64,000 nt of DNA from Teichococcus vastitatis (GCF_003604215.1 NZ_QXGS01000014.1:1-64000), one strand, 5' to 3'; shown: positions 27,082 through 36,927, counted from the first letter of the stretch. Program-made: numbers and translations. Notes: generated by a model not told the origin, from the letters alone.

Positions 27082-28038
27082 ATGGCAGTAACACTCAAGG
27101 GGCTGCGCGCCTTCAGCACGGTGCTGCGCTACGGCAGTTTCACCCGCGCAGCAGGATTGCTGAACATCACCCAGCCGGCGCTGACCGTGCAGATCCGTCA
27201 GCTCGAGGACAGCCTGGGACTGAAATTGCTGGACCGCATTCCGAAGGGCGCGGAGCCGACCGCAGCCGGTCGTGAGCTGGCCCGGTCGCTGGAGCCCCTG
27301 CTGCAAGAACTCGACCACACCATTGCCGGGCTGCAGGACCTCGCGGCCCGCCGCCGCGGCATGGTGCGGCTGGCGGCCCTGCCGTCTGTGGCGTCCAGCG
27401 TATTGCCCGGCGCGATCGCGCGGCTTCGCGAGAGCCATCCCAGTCTGCAGGTGCGGGTCCGCGAAGCCGTGACCGGGCAGGTCTATGACCTCGTCCGCGC
27501 CGGGGAGGTGGATCTCGGCATCGCGACGGATCTGAAGCCTGGCGGGGAGTTGTCGCTGCAACGATTGTTCGAGGACCAGATCCTGGCGGTGTTGCCGCCC
27601 GGCCACGCCCTGGCGGCACTGTCGGCCATCCCCCTGTCCGCCTTGGCCCGGGAGCGGTTGCTGCTGCTGGAGGCCGACAGTTCCATTCGCCGGCTGGTGG
27701 ATGATGCCTTCGCGGCAGCCGGGCACATCGTCGCCGCGGCGCAGGAGGCGGTGCATATGGGCACCCTGGTCAGCATGGCGCGTGCCGGCCTGGGAATTGT
27801 TCTGATCCCGTCCTCGGCCGCCGAGATCAGGATGGCACCGGAACTGGCGGTCCGGCCGATCGGCAATCCGCCGATCCGCCGCGCTGTCAGCCTGATCTGC
27901 CGCAGCGACCGCTCGCTCTCCCCCGTTGCGGAAGCATTGGTTGAAAAGGTGCGGGAGGTGCTCGAAGCTCCATCCGGACACGCGGCCCGCGACTGGAACC
28001 CCGACGATCCGGCGGCTGCATCGGGAACCGGATCATGA
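27082..28038 (+). CDS. LysR-family transcriptional regulator
   Basis: A 318-residue LysR regulator. The N-terminal helix-turn-helix reads GSFTRAAGLLNITQPALTVQ, then LEDSLGLKLLDRIPKGAEPT. The ligand domain includes LPSVASSVLPGAIARL and VRAGEVDLGIATDL. It is divergent from the cupin-Bug-CaiB-ACAD-MaoC-CitE operon, its presumed target. ATG at 27082 was preferred to the adjacent TTG. Confidence 0.9.
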   Translation: MAVTLKGLRAFSTVLRYGSFTRAAGLLNITQPALTVQIRQLEDSLGLKLLDRIPKGAEPTAAGRELARSLEPLLQELDHTIAGLQDLAARRRGMVRLAALPSVASSVLPGAIARLRESHPSLQVRVREAVTGQVYDLVRAGEVDLGIATDLKPGGELSLQRLFEDQILAVLPPGHALAALSAIPLSALARERLLLLEADSSIRRLVDDAFAAAGHIVAAAQEAVHMGTLVSMARAGLGIVLIPSSAAEIRMAPELAVRPIGNPPIRRAVSLICRSDRSLSPVAEALVEKVREVLEAPSGHAARDWNPDDPAAASGTGS

Positions 28039-28374
28039 TGAACGTTTCGCGGTGAGTCTTTCACCGGCTTCACCGGTGTTGACGTTCCGCTCCTCGCGAA
28101 ACCGGGCCATCGGGCGGACGGCTTCCGGTCCATCAGAGGGATCGGCTGCTGCCCTTGGCGAGGGAGGCCTGCACCTCGGTGGAGATCATGCAGCCGCACG
28201 CGGCCTCGCTTCAACATCGGCATGAATGGTGGGGCATGAGGGATTGGCCCTGGTCGGCCCGGAGCCTTTTGCTTGACCCCTGGGGATCGCCGGCGGACAA
28301 GTTCTGACGGTCGTGGCGTCGTGAAGGTTCCGGTATGGGGGCCAGCCCGCCACGGCGAAGGGGAGTGATCTGCG
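28039..28374. other. Gene-free interval before a Bug gene
   Basis: About 336 bases between the LysR stop and the next Bug gene. No conserved frame is visible. The ribosome-binding sequence GGGGAGTG near the right end serves the Bug gene. Confidence 0.4.
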
Positions 28375-29343
28375 ATGTACAGGCGGCATCTGCCTTTGCT
28401 TGCCGGCAGTTTGCTGGCCGCGCCACGTCTTGCCCGGGCACAGGCGTGGCCCGCGAGGCCCGTCACGATGATGGTTCCGTGGGCGGCTGGAGGCGGCGCA
28501 GACAGCGTGACCCGCATCTTCGTCTCCGGCCTGGAGCAGGAGATCGGTACGCCGGTCAATGTAGTGAACCGCACCGGCGGCAACGGCGTCGTCGGGCATA
28601 GCGCCATCAGCATGGCCCGGCCGGATGGCTACACGCTCGGCGTGGCTAGTTCCGAGTTCTCCTATTTCCGGGCGCTCGGCATGTCCGACATCTCACCGGA
28701 CAACTTCGATATCCTCTCCCGTCTCGCGACGATCCCGGCAGGCGTCACGGTCAGGGCAGGCAGCCCGTGGCGCACGGTGCAGGACATGCTCGACGCCATC
28801 AAGGCAGGCCGCAAGGGACAGTTTACGGCGTCCGGGTCCGGGATCGGCGGCTCCTGGCACATCGCGCTGGCGGGCTTGCTGCGCGCGGGCGGGATGAGTG
28901 CCGACACGGTGCGCTGGGTGCCCTCGCAGGGTGGCGCCCCGGCCATGCAGGATGTTGTGGCAGGCGGCATCAGCCTGGCCACCTGCTCACCCATCGAAGG
29001 CAAGGGGCTGATCGACGCGGGCCAGGCGCGCGGCATGGCGGTGATGGGCCGGAGCCGGTTGGACATCCTGGCCGACCTGCCGACGCTGACCGAACAGGGC
29101 ATCGACTGGACCTTCGAGAACTGGTTCGCCCTGGTGGCGCCGCGCGGCCTGCCGGAGGAACTGCACCGCCGCATCCTCGAGGCCTCGGCGCGGGCGCAGG
29201 CCCGGCCCGAAGTGCGCAGCATGCTGGCGCAACGTGGTATCGTGGCGATGTGGGAAACGCCGGAGGAAGCCGACCGCTTCGCGCGCGATTACGCGACAAC
29301 AGCCGCCGAGCTGCTGCGGGCGCTGGGCCTCGCCAAGGCATGA
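28375..29343 (+). CDS. Bug-family substrate-binding protein, standalone
   Basis: A 322-residue exported receptor with leader MYRRHLPLLAGSLLAAPRLA. Motifs: RPVTMMVPWAAGGGADSVT, TPVNVVNRTGGNGVVGH and DGYTLGVASSEFSYF. It is flanked by non-coding stretches and appears to be transcribed alone, unlike the other Bug genes here that sit in catabolic operons. Ligand unknown. Confidence 0.92.
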   Translation: MYRRHLPLLAGSLLAAPRLARAQAWPARPVTMMVPWAAGGGADSVTRIFVSGLEQEIGTPVNVVNRTGGNGVVGHSAISMARPDGYTLGVASSEFSYFRALGMSDISPDNFDILSRLATIPAGVTVRAGSPWRTVQDMLDAIKAGRKGQFTASGSGIGGSWHIALAGLLRAGGMSADTVRWVPSQGGAPAMQDVVAGGISLATCSPIEGKGLIDAGQARGMAVMGRSRLDILADLPTLTEQGIDWTFENWFALVAPRGLPEELHRRILEASARAQARPEVRSMLAQRGIVAMWETPEEADRFARDYATTAAELLRALGLAKA

Positions 29344-29774
29344 GCCGGCGGGTGCGGCCGCACGATGGTCGATGCCTATCAGCTTTTCCAAAGGTCGCAG
29401 CAAGGATGCAGTTCCAGGCTCGCGCCGGGCATGATGTCATCGGGACGGATCCGGCGGGCGCGATCGTCCCATTTCGGCGCAAGGCTGGGTGGCCGCAGAA
29501 GCCGGGAGAGCCTCGGATGCGGCGCAGTCCGACGCTTGGCCCGGTGTCGCGGCGTGGCTATGCCGAACCCAGGCGCGGGCTGCACTTCCCCCCTGCCGAC
29601 GCCGTGATGAAATCTGGACGAGCCAGCGGATTCGGCTCCCGATTTCCCAGACACTGATCGTCCCCACCCCTGCAGATCTCCCCGCCGCTCGCAGCGAGCA
29701 TGGCCGGCCGGCTTGGCGGGACGCCGTGACGCGCTTCGCCACCTGTCCTGACGCGCGCAGAAAGGAAAACGGCT
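29344..29774. other. Gene-free interval after the standalone Bug gene
   Basis: Roughly 430 bases. Open frames exist on both strands because of the high GC content, but none has protein-like composition. Nothing else was recognised. Confidence 0.4.
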
Positions 29775-29954
29775 GTGCCAGCGAGGTCTCTCCTTCTTTC
29801 CGGATCGGTGGTCCTCGGCGCCGCGACCGGCCCTGCCGTCGAGGCGGCAGCCGAGGTGACGTACCCGCAAGGACATCACATCAATCTGCCGCCCAACGTC
29901 CGGGCCTATACTGTGCCCGATGCGCTGGCCGTGCCGCGAAGCCGAGGAGGCTGA
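29775..29954 (+). CDS. Possible small secreted protein, GTG start
   Basis: A 59-residue frame from GTG at 29775 to TGA at 29952, with AAAGGA about eight bases upstream. The peptide begins with a short basic and hydrophobic stretch (PARSLLLSGSVVLGAATGPA) like a signal peptide, then VTYPQGHHINLPPNVRAYTV. Similar short periplasmic proteins occur in Acetobacteraceae, but I cannot name the family. Confidence 0.4.
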   Translation: MPARSLLLSGSVVLGAATGPAVEAAAEVTYPQGHHINLPPNVRAYTVPDALAVPRSRGG

Positions 29955-30654
29955 CCTGGAGGCCGGGCCTCGAGAACGCGGCTGGCCGCCCCACCACGGC
30001 ACGAAGGCAGGATCCGGACGGGTGTACTGGCGTTGTCCGCCGCCGAGCAGTCTCCTTCAGCCGGGAGCAGCAAGCCGGCTTGCGCTGGAGCGGCGCGGTA
30101 CGGGCGGAAACCTTTCAATCAAGTTCCGGATCATAAACTCGAAGCGGCCGGAACCGTTTTCCGGCTGAACCTCTGGAGAAAAGCTCCATATCCGATCCGC
30201 ACGAAAAGACCGATTTTCATCTGCCGGGGGAGGTTGGTGCCGGCGGCGCTGATCACCTGCCCGATTGTCCGACACAGGAATTCCAGCACGGGCTGGAACA
30301 GCGCCTTGATCATCTGCGCGCCGTGCTGCTCGAGGCGGGCTATCCTGCCCCTGCGACTACGCTGATCTTCCAAATGGCGCGCAAGGTGGCACAGGAGGCG
30401 CTGCGGCAGACTGAGCCGGACACACCCGTTGCCGGATACGGTGCGGGAGACGCGGTTCGAAGCATCTGGGATGACCGCCGGGTGCCGGGGCGATTTTCAC
30501 GGAATGCTGCCGGCGGACAAGTCGGGCACATGTCGAGCACTGATCCCTGCGCAATCAGAAATGAGATGCGGAACGGAGTTGGCGTGCAAGCGGGCCAGCA
30601 GTATATGACCGCGCGGATCGATCCCTCCATTCCTTTCAGAAGTCGGCACTTGTC

Positions 30655-31017
30655 ATGGCCAAAGCAAAATCCGGAACCATTGCCCAGCGTCTGGAGGACG
30701 CGGCCAAGGCCAAGCAGGCGATGCTGGAGGCCTTCCGCAACCGGCCCGCTGCGGACGATCCGGAAGTCGCCGCGCGTCGTGCCGAGCGCCTGGAAATCGC
30801 TCAGGCCCGTGAAGCTCGCGTCACCGCCCGCCGCCTGGCCCGGGAAGCCGAGGTCGCCCGCCAACGTGCGGAGCGGGAAGCCGAAATCGCGCAGCGGCGC
30901 GCCGAGGAGGAAGCACGGGAGGCCGAGCGCAGGGCAAACCTCCGCAAGCGGCCGGGTCTCGCCTCTGTTCTGGCGAGCCACAACGCCGCCAAGGCCGCCA
31001 GGAAGGACCGGCACTGA
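30655..31017 (+). CDS. DUF6481-like charged coiled-coil protein
   Basis: A 120-residue protein, very rich in Arg, Ala and Glu. Residues 30-95 form one long predicted helix or coiled coil with heptad-like Arg/Glu alternation. AFRNRPAADDPEVAARRAER resembles the hallmark of the DUF6481 family, common in Alphaproteobacteria near stress or RNA-related genes. Function unknown; RNA binding is a possibility for such basic helices. No good ribosome-binding site was seen before the ATG. Confidence 0.7.
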   Translation: MAKAKSGTIAQRLEDAAKAKQAMLEAFRNRPAADDPEVAARRAERLEIAQAREARVTARRLAREAEVARQRAEREAEIAQRRAEEEAREAERRANLRKRPGLASVLASHNAAKAARKDRH

Positions 31018-31154
31018 GGAGCGCGCGGATCCCATACGGGCCCGTCGGGCCGCCGCCGGCTCCTTCCACTGGATGGAGCACGGCGTGGCCTCTTCGGCCT
31101 GTCGGCCGCCGTCTAGTACTCGCCGCCCTTGCCGGCGGCCTCGCCGCACCTGCC

Positions 31155-32084
31155 TTGGCCGGTAGCGGCACTCGCATCCGTCACGCCTATGGCGAGATCC
31201 TGCTGCCTGCGCCGCCGCGCCGGGTCGTATCCCTGGGCTTCACCGCGCATGATACGGTTCTGGCGCTTGGGGTCATGCCTGTCGCGCTCCGACACTGGTT
31301 TGGGGACCAACCTGGCGGCCTCTGGCCCTGGGCGCGGCCACTGGCCAGCGGTCCTCAGCAGCCGATCCTGTTGCCGCGGGAGATCTCGGTCGAGGCCGTT
31401 GCCGTGCTGGAGCCCGATCTCATTATCGGCATCGGCTCCGGAATCTCGCCGGAACAATACGCCGTTCTTTCCCGCATCGCGCCGGTACTGATGCACTCCG
31501 CCGATCGGCCCCCCTTCGGCATGGCCTGGCATGACGTGGTGCAAAGCCTCGGCCAGGCGTTGGAACGACAATCCCAGGCGGAGAAGCTCATCGCCGGACT
31601 GCGCGAAACCTTCGCCGCCGCCCGCGCACGCCATCCGGAATGGGCCGGGCGCAGCGCCGTGGCCGCATACAATCATGGCGGCGAAAGCGGCGTGTTCATG
31701 CCGGAGGATACCCGTAGCCGCTTCCTTTCCGAACTCGGCTTCGTTGCTCCGGCTGCATTGGGCAGGCTGAGCCGGACGCAGGGCTTCTTCGCTCCCCTCT
31801 CGCCGGAAGATCTTTCCCCGCTCGATGCGGATCTTCTGCTCTGGGTTTCCTCGCTCGGGCAGGTGCCGGAGATCGTATCGCTGCCCTTGAGGCGCTTCCT
31901 GCGCGCCCATGTCGAAGGGCGGGAAGTACTGACAAGCCCGCTCGCCGCCGCGGCTCTGTCATTTGGCAGTGTACTTTCCCTGCCCTTCGCGTTGGAGGCG
32001 CTGGAGGCGGAAATCGCTCTTGCGTCGGATGGCAGCGCGGCAACACAGGTGCCGTCTGCGGTAAAGGCCGGACTCGCGCCGTAA
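31155..32084 (+). CDS. Iron-siderophore-type periplasmic binding protein (FhuD/FepB fold), start unclear
   Basis: A periplasmic-binding-protein type III. Segments PPRRVVSLGFTAHDTVLALG, ISVEAVAVLEPDLIIGIGSG and YAVLSRIAPVLMHSAD are those of iron-siderophore and heme binding proteins. The coordinates use a TTG at 31155, giving 309 residues without a leader. The frame stays open upstream and 31107-31160 encodes RRLVLAALAGGLAAPALA, a good signal peptide, but there is no ATG, GTG or TTG in frame ahead of it. The true start may be a rare codon or may have been lost by mutation. No permease or ATPase gene is adjacent. Confidence 0.75.
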   Translation: MAGSGTRIRHAYGEILLPAPPRRVVSLGFTAHDTVLALGVMPVALRHWFGDQPGGLWPWARPLASGPQQPILLPREISVEAVAVLEPDLIIGIGSGISPEQYAVLSRIAPVLMHSADRPPFGMAWHDVVQSLGQALERQSQAEKLIAGLRETFAAARARHPEWAGRSAVAAYNHGGESGVFMPEDTRSRFLSELGFVAPAALGRLSRTQGFFAPLSPEDLSPLDADLLLWVSSLGQVPEIVSLPLRRFLRAHVEGREVLTSPLAAAALSFGSVLSLPFALEALEAEIALASDGSAATQVPSAVKAGLAP

Positions 32085-32662
32085 CCGGCAAGGGAGCGAT
32101 CCGCGAACAGCCCGATCTGGAAAGCCGCGACGCCGACGCATGATCGGGAAGGTCACCGATGTTCGCCGGCTCGATCCCACACTCCGGATTGATGCGCTCG
32201 ACCGATCGTCCGGATGCGCTGGCGGTTGTGGGGAGACCCGGGCCATCGGCCCTGACATGCCTTTGCCCTCATGCGGAGATTCGCCGGCCAGCCGGAGAGG
32301 CCGGCATCCGCCGGCGCATCGCCATTCGCCTTGCCACCAGCGCCCCAGGTGACCCGGAACTCCGCGGCTTCGGCGCATGGAGCGGGCCCGACGCAACCCG
32401 TGTCCCGGGCCTTCCGCTGCCTCGGATCAGCGAGAAGGCACTCATCATGCGGGTGTCCCGGCAGCATGTTCAGTCAACTGATCGGCCGCCACAGCGAGAA
32501 TGCCTCCAGGGACTTCCAGTAAACTGAATAGTGGAATGTGGTGACCAGAGACTTGAAGTAAGGCCTTGTGAAGCCATCGCATTGTCATGGAACCATGCAT
32601 GTACGATCAGTAAGTCTCGACTAACTCTGCCGCTTCCGATCAAGTTCCGGAAGGGAAGAAAC
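32085..32662. other. Gene-free interval upstream of the giant RTX phosphoesterase
   Basis: About 580 bases without a conserved frame. The last 150 bases are AT-richer and probably contain the promoter of the 1416-residue protein gene; GGAAGGGAAG is its ribosome-binding site. Confidence 0.4.
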
Positions 32663-35600
32663 ATGGCGACGCTCGGCAAGGATCTGCTCTGGACTTCGGA
32701 CGTCGGAGCAGGGCTCGCAGGGGGCGCTGAAGTGAGCGCCTATGACAGCCAGCGCGGCCTCGCGCTGATCCTCGGGCCGGAAGGCGTCCAGGCGCTGAAC
32801 GCTGCCGACGGTACGCCGCGTTTCTCTCTGCCTGCCAGCGATCTCGGCGATCTCGGCAATGGCAACAGTGTCGCTGTGCATGGCGACGTGGTGGCGGCTT
32901 CTTATGACAGTGCCGAGGCTGGCGGCAATGGTGTGGTCGCCTTCTATCAGCTGAATGCCGATGGCAGCTCGGCCGAACTCCTGCGCGTCACGGAAGTCGG
33001 CGCTGTCCCGGACATGGTGACTTTCACCCCTGACGGGAAGCAGCTTCTGGTTGCGATCGAAGGTGAGCCCAACGACGGCTACGGCGCCGGGGCTTCCGGC
33101 GATCCGGTCGGTGGGATCGCCATCATCGACGTCGCGACCGGCGAGAGCCGCTTTGCCGGCTTTGACTGCTTCAACACGGACGCGCTCCGTGCCGATGGTG
33201 TGCGCATCACCGGTGTTGAGGAAATCACTGCCCGGACGGATCTGGAGCCGGAATACATCGCCCTGTCCCCGGATGGCGCCACCGCCTACGTGACGCTGCA
33301 GGAGAACAACGCCATCGGTGTGCTGGACATCGCCAGCGGCCGCTTCACCGCGGTCCATGGGCTTGGCACCAAGGACCACTCGGTGGAGGGGCAGGGCCTC
33401 GACACCACCGACGCGGACGAAGCCAGCAACGTCGTCACCGCTCCCCTGCACGGGCTGTACATGCCCGATGGCCTTGCCAGCTTCACGCTGGAAGGCAAGA
33501 CCTACCTGATCACCGCCAATGAGGGCGATGCCGCCGAGTGGGGCGATTACAGCGATGTGGCGCGCATCGGCGAGGTGGTGCTGGACCCGGAGGCCTTCCC
33601 GGATGCCGCGGCGCTGCAGCAGGATGACGTGCTGGGCCGGCTGGAAATCTCCACCGCCGATGGCGACGTCGACGGCGATGGCAATTTCGACAAGCTCTAC
33701 AGCTTTGGCGCACGCTCCTTTTCGATCTGGGAAGTGACCGAGGATGGTCTGAAGCAGACCTACGACGCCGGCGACATGATGGAACGCATGCTGGCGCAGG
33801 ACGCGCCGGAATTGCTGGATGACGGCCGCTCCGACAGCAAGGGTCCGGAGCCGGAGAGCGTCACCATGGGCACGATCAATGGCCAGCTCTACGCCTTCCT
33901 GGCTCTGGAGCGGGCGGATTCGGTGATGGCCTTCGCCATCAACGGCCCCGACCAGGTCGAATATGCCGGCATCATTCCCACCGATGACGCGCCGGAGGTG
34001 ATCCACTTCGTCGCTGCCGAGGATGCACCGGGCGCTGTGGGCGGCCCGATGCTGATCGCGCCGAATGAGGGGTCCGGCATCGTCACGGCGCACCGGCTCG
34101 AAACGGAGGCGCCGGCGGAGGGCGACTTCACGCTGCAGATCCTGCATGCCTCCGACTTCGAGGGCGGCCTGGCCGCCGTGGATCGCGCCAGCCAGTTCGC
34201 CGCGATCGTCGACAAGCTGGAGGATGAGGCGGAGAACAGCATCACGCTCTCATCCGGCGACAACTACCTGCCTGGCCCATTCCTCGCCGCCGGCTCGGAT
34301 GCCTCCGTGGAGGACGAGTACCAGGATCTCTATGCCTGGCTGCTGGGGGTGCCGAAGGAGCAACTGGCCGGCCTGTCGTTGAGCCCGGCCGCCGCCGACA
34401 TCGCCATCCTCAACGCCATCGGTGTCGAGGCGAGCGTGTTCGGCAACCACGAATGGGATCTCGGACCCAACGTCGTCGCGGACGCCATCGGCTTTGCCGA
34501 GGATGAAGGCGAGGTGAGCGCGATCGGCGCGCTGTTCCCCTATCTTTCGGCCAACCTAGATTTCAGTGGAGAGGCCGGGCTGGCCGCGATCTACACCGAG
34601 TTGCTGCTGAACGCCGCCGACTACGCCACCACGGCCGGGGATCTCTCCTCCGCCGAGGCGCTTGCGGCGGAGGCCGCCGCGCCGCAGATCGCTCCCTGGA
34701 CCACCATCACCGAGGGTGGCGAAACGATCGGTGTGCTAGGCGTGACCACCCAGCTGCTCGCCTCCATCTCCTCGCCGGGCGGTGTTGAACTGCTGGACCC
34801 GTCCGGCGATGGCGGTGTCGATAATACCGATGAGTTGGCCACCATCCTGCAGCCCCTGGTTGACGAAATGGCGGCCCAAGGCATCAACAAGATCGTGCTG
34901 CTGAGCCATCTGCAGCAATATCAGCTGGAACTGGATCTGGCTGCCAAGCTGTCCGGTGTGGATGTCATCATCGCCGGCGGCAGCCATGCCGTGTTTGCCG
35001 ATGCCGGTGATGCGCTGCAGCCCGGTGACGTCGCGGCGCAGGATTATCCCGTGCTGGTCACCGGCGCCGATGGCAACAGCGTTGCCGTAGTCAACACCGG
35101 CAATGAATACAGCTATGTCGGCCGCCTGCAGGTCACTTTCGATGAACAGGGTCACATCGTCCCGGACAGCCTCGATCCGGCTAGCTCGGGCGCCTACGCG
35201 GTGAACGAGGAAGCCGTGTCCGCGCTGTGGGGCACGGATGACGCCTATGCCGAAGGAAGCCGCGGCGGTGAGGTGACGGCCCTGACGGATGCCATCGGGG
35301 GGGTCATCAACACCAAGGATGGCAACCTGTTCGGCTTCACCGAGGTATTTCTGGAAGGCCGCCGGGCGGAGGTCCGCACGGAGGAAACCAACCTCGGCAA
35401 CCTGTCTGCCGATGCGAATCTCTACGTCGCCAAGCAGGTCGATGACGAAGTCACCGTGTCGATCAAGAACGGCGGTGGCATCCGCGCCGAGATCGGCACC
35501 ATCGGCACGGGTGCCGAGGCCGGCGAGTTGCCGCCGGGCGCCAATCCGGATGCCGGCAAGCCCCAAGGCGCGATCAGTCAGCTGGATATCGAGAACTCGC

Positions 35601-36913
35601 TGCGCTTCAACAATGCCCTGTCCGTTGTTTCGGTCAGTGCCGAGGAGCTGGCGCGCATCTTCGAATATGCCGTGGCCGGTGTGGCCGAGGGAGCAACGCC
35701 GGGGTCGTTCGGCCAGGTCGGCGGCGTGTCGTTCAGCTATGATCCCACTGGCACGGCCCAGGTGCTGAACGAGGATGGCAGCGTCGCTACGGCCGGCACC
35801 CGGATCCGCAACCTCGCGATCCTCGACGATGCGGGAACGGTGCTCGACACCGTGGTCGCCGACGGTGCGCTGGTCGGCGATGCCGGACGTGCCATCAAGA
35901 TGGTGACGCTCAGCTTCCTGGCCGATGGCGGGGACGGCTATCCGATCGGCCTCTACGCCGATGAGCGGACCGACCTCCTCGACAACGGGGCCCTTGACGA
36001 GGGCGCCGCCAGTTTCGCCGACAGCGGCACCGAGCAGGACGCCCTGGCCGAGTATCTCGCGGCGAAGCATGGCACGGCGGAAGCTGCCTTCCGTCAGGCC
36101 GATACCGGCGCGGTGGAGGATGAGCGCATCCAGAACCTGGCGCTGCGGGAGGATACGGTGCCGGTCGATGGCGATCTTCCAGCGGTCCCCGTGGATGGCA
36201 CCGACGGAGATGATCGGCTGTCCGGCACCGATGCGGGAGATCTGATCAGCGGCAACGCCGGCGATGACGTGATCCGTGGCCTGGCAGGTGATGATGTGCT
36301 GCGTGGCGGAGCCGGCGACGACCGCCTGCAAGGCGATGAGGGCGATGACGTGCTGATCGGCAACGCCGGCGATGATCGCTTGCGCGGCCTGGCCGGCGAG
36401 GATGAGCTCCGGGGCGGTGCCGGCGACGACCGTCTGGATGGCGGTGAGGGCCGTGATTTGCTGCGCGGCGGCACGGGCGATGATCTGCTGGCTGGTGGCG
36501 CTTGCAACGATGATCTGCGCGGCGGAGCCGGCGATGACCGCCTGCTCGGCGGCGCAGGCGATGATCGTCTGGCGGGTGGCGCTGGCAATAACCGTCTTCA
36601 GGGCGGCGCCGGCAGCGACACCTTCGTCTTCGGCACGCTGGAGCCAGGCACGCTTCAGCGCATCGCCGATTTCACCGTGGGCGAAGATCGGCTGGAACTG
36701 TCCGCGGAGGTGTTCACGGCCCTGGGGAAGCCGGGTGCGCTGTCCGAGGATGATTTCGCGCTGCGCGGCGATGATGCCGCGGCTTTGCTGTACGATGCGG
36801 AGAACGGCAACCTCTACTATGACCAGAACGGTTCGGAAGGTGGCGATGCCGTGCGCATCGGCTTCCTGGGCCGTGATCTGGCGCTGACGGCGCAGGATTT
36901 CTGGATCGCCTGA
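32663..36913 (+). CDS. Exported choice-of-anchor I / 5'-nucleotidase / RTX repeat protein (1416 aa)
   Basis: Domains in order: residues 1-480, a beta-propeller of the choice-of-anchor I type (MVTFTPDGKQLLVAIEGEPN, YIALSPDGATAYVTLQENNA, SDSKGPEPESV). Residues ~487-870, a metallophosphoesterase with LQILHASDFEGG, SSGDNYLPGPF, GNHEWDLG near residue 594 and IIAGGSHAVF. Residues ~890-1150, the 5'-nucleotidase C-terminal domain (SIKNGGGIRAEIG). Residues ~1179-1320, about a dozen RTX nonapeptides (GGAGDDRL type), then a C-terminal type I secretion region. There is no N-terminal signal peptide, as expected for type I export. It would release phosphate from extracellular nucleotides. One RTX repeat carries a Cys (GGACNDDL). 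Confidence 0.9.
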   Translation: MATLGKDLLWTSDVGAGLAGGAEVSAYDSQRGLALILGPEGVQALNAADGTPRFSLPASDLGDLGNGNSVAVHGDVVAASYDSAEAGGNGVVAFYQLNADGSSAELLRVTEVGAVPDMVTFTPDGKQLLVAIEGEPNDGYGAGASGDPVGGIAIIDVATGESRFAGFDCFNTDALRADGVRITGVEEITARTDLEPEYIALSPDGATAYVTLQENNAIGVLDIASGRFTAVHGLGTKDHSVEGQGLDTTDADEASNVVTAPLHGLYMPDGLASFTLEGKTYLITANEGDAAEWGDYSDVARIGEVVLDPEAFPDAAALQQDDVLGRLEISTADGDVDGDGNFDKLYSFGARSFSIWEVTEDGLKQTYDAGDMMERMLAQDAPELLDDGRSDSKGPEPESVTMGTINGQLYAFLALERADSVMAFAINGPDQVEYAGIIPTDDAPEVIHFVAAEDAPGAVGGPMLIAPNEGSGIVTAHRLETEAPAEGDFTLQILHASDFEGGLAAVDRASQFAAIVDKLEDEAENSITLSSGDNYLPGPFLAAGSDASVEDEYQDLYAWLLGVPKEQLAGLSLSPAAADIAILNAIGVEASVFGNHEWDLGPNVVADAIGFAEDEGEVSAIGALFPYLSANLDFSGEAGLAAIYTELLLNAADYATTAGDLSSAEALAAEAAAPQIAPWTTITEGGETIGVLGVTTQLLASISSPGGVELLDPSGDGGVDNTDELATILQPLVDEMAAQGINKIVLLSHLQQYQLELDLAAKLSGVDVIIAGGSHAVFADAGDALQPGDVAAQDYPVLVTGADGNSVAVVNTGNEYSYVGRLQVTFDEQGHIVPDSLDPASSGAYAVNEEAVSALWGTDDAYAEGSRGGEVTALTDAIGGVINTKDGNLFGFTEVFLEGRRAEVRTEETNLGNLSADANLYVAKQVDDEVTVSIKNGGGIRAEIGTIGTGAEAGELPPGANPDAGKPQGAISQLDIENSLRFNNALSVVSVSAEELARIFEYAVAGVAEGATPGSFGQVGGVSFSYDPTGTAQVLNEDGSVATAGTRIRNLAILDDAGTVLDTVVADGALVGDAGRAIKMVTLSFLADGGDGYPIGLYADERTDLLDNGALDEGAASFADSGTEQDALAEYLAAKHGTAEAAFRQADTGAVEDERIQNLALREDTVPVDGDLPAVPVDGTDGDDRLSGTDAGDLISGNAGDDVIRGLAGDDVLRGGAGDDRLQGDEGDDVLIGNAGDDRLRGLAGEDELRGGAGDDRLDGGEGRDLLRGGTGDDLLAGGACNDDLRGGAGDDRLLGGAGDDRLAGGAGNNRLQGGAGSDTFVFGTLEPGTLQRIADFTVGEDRLELSAEVFTALGKPGALSEDDFALRGDDAAALLYDAENGNLYYDQNGSEGGDAVRIGFLGRDLALTAQDFWIA

Positions 36914-36927
36914 TCCAACACCGTGGC

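Noticed and set aside
26560-27981. A 473-residue leftward frame covering the cupin and the LysR gene
   Set aside because: The upstream part is antisense to the LysR gene and low in complexity; only the last 136 codons form the cupin.
29379-30002. Leftward 207-codon frame in the interval after a Bug gene
   Set aside because: Arg/Pro/Ser-rich composition without hydrophobic core or ribosome-binding site; treated as chance.
32581-32610. Possible Pho box before the RTX phosphoesterase gene (TTGTCATGGAACCATGCA)
   Set aside because: Only the first half resembles the CTGTCAT repeat; the second half does not match at the required spacing. A phosphate link is argued from enzyme domains only.
34736-36331. 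Long antisense frame opposite the RTX phosphoesterase gene
   Set aside because: High-GC third-position bias keeps the opposite strand open; the peptide is His/Arg/Gly-rich with no family features.
36198-36630. Short tandem repeats that could be taken for a non-coding repeat array or CRISPR-like pattern
   Set aside because: They are in-frame RTX nonapeptide codons inside the phosphoesterase gene, with no spacer-repeat regularity.
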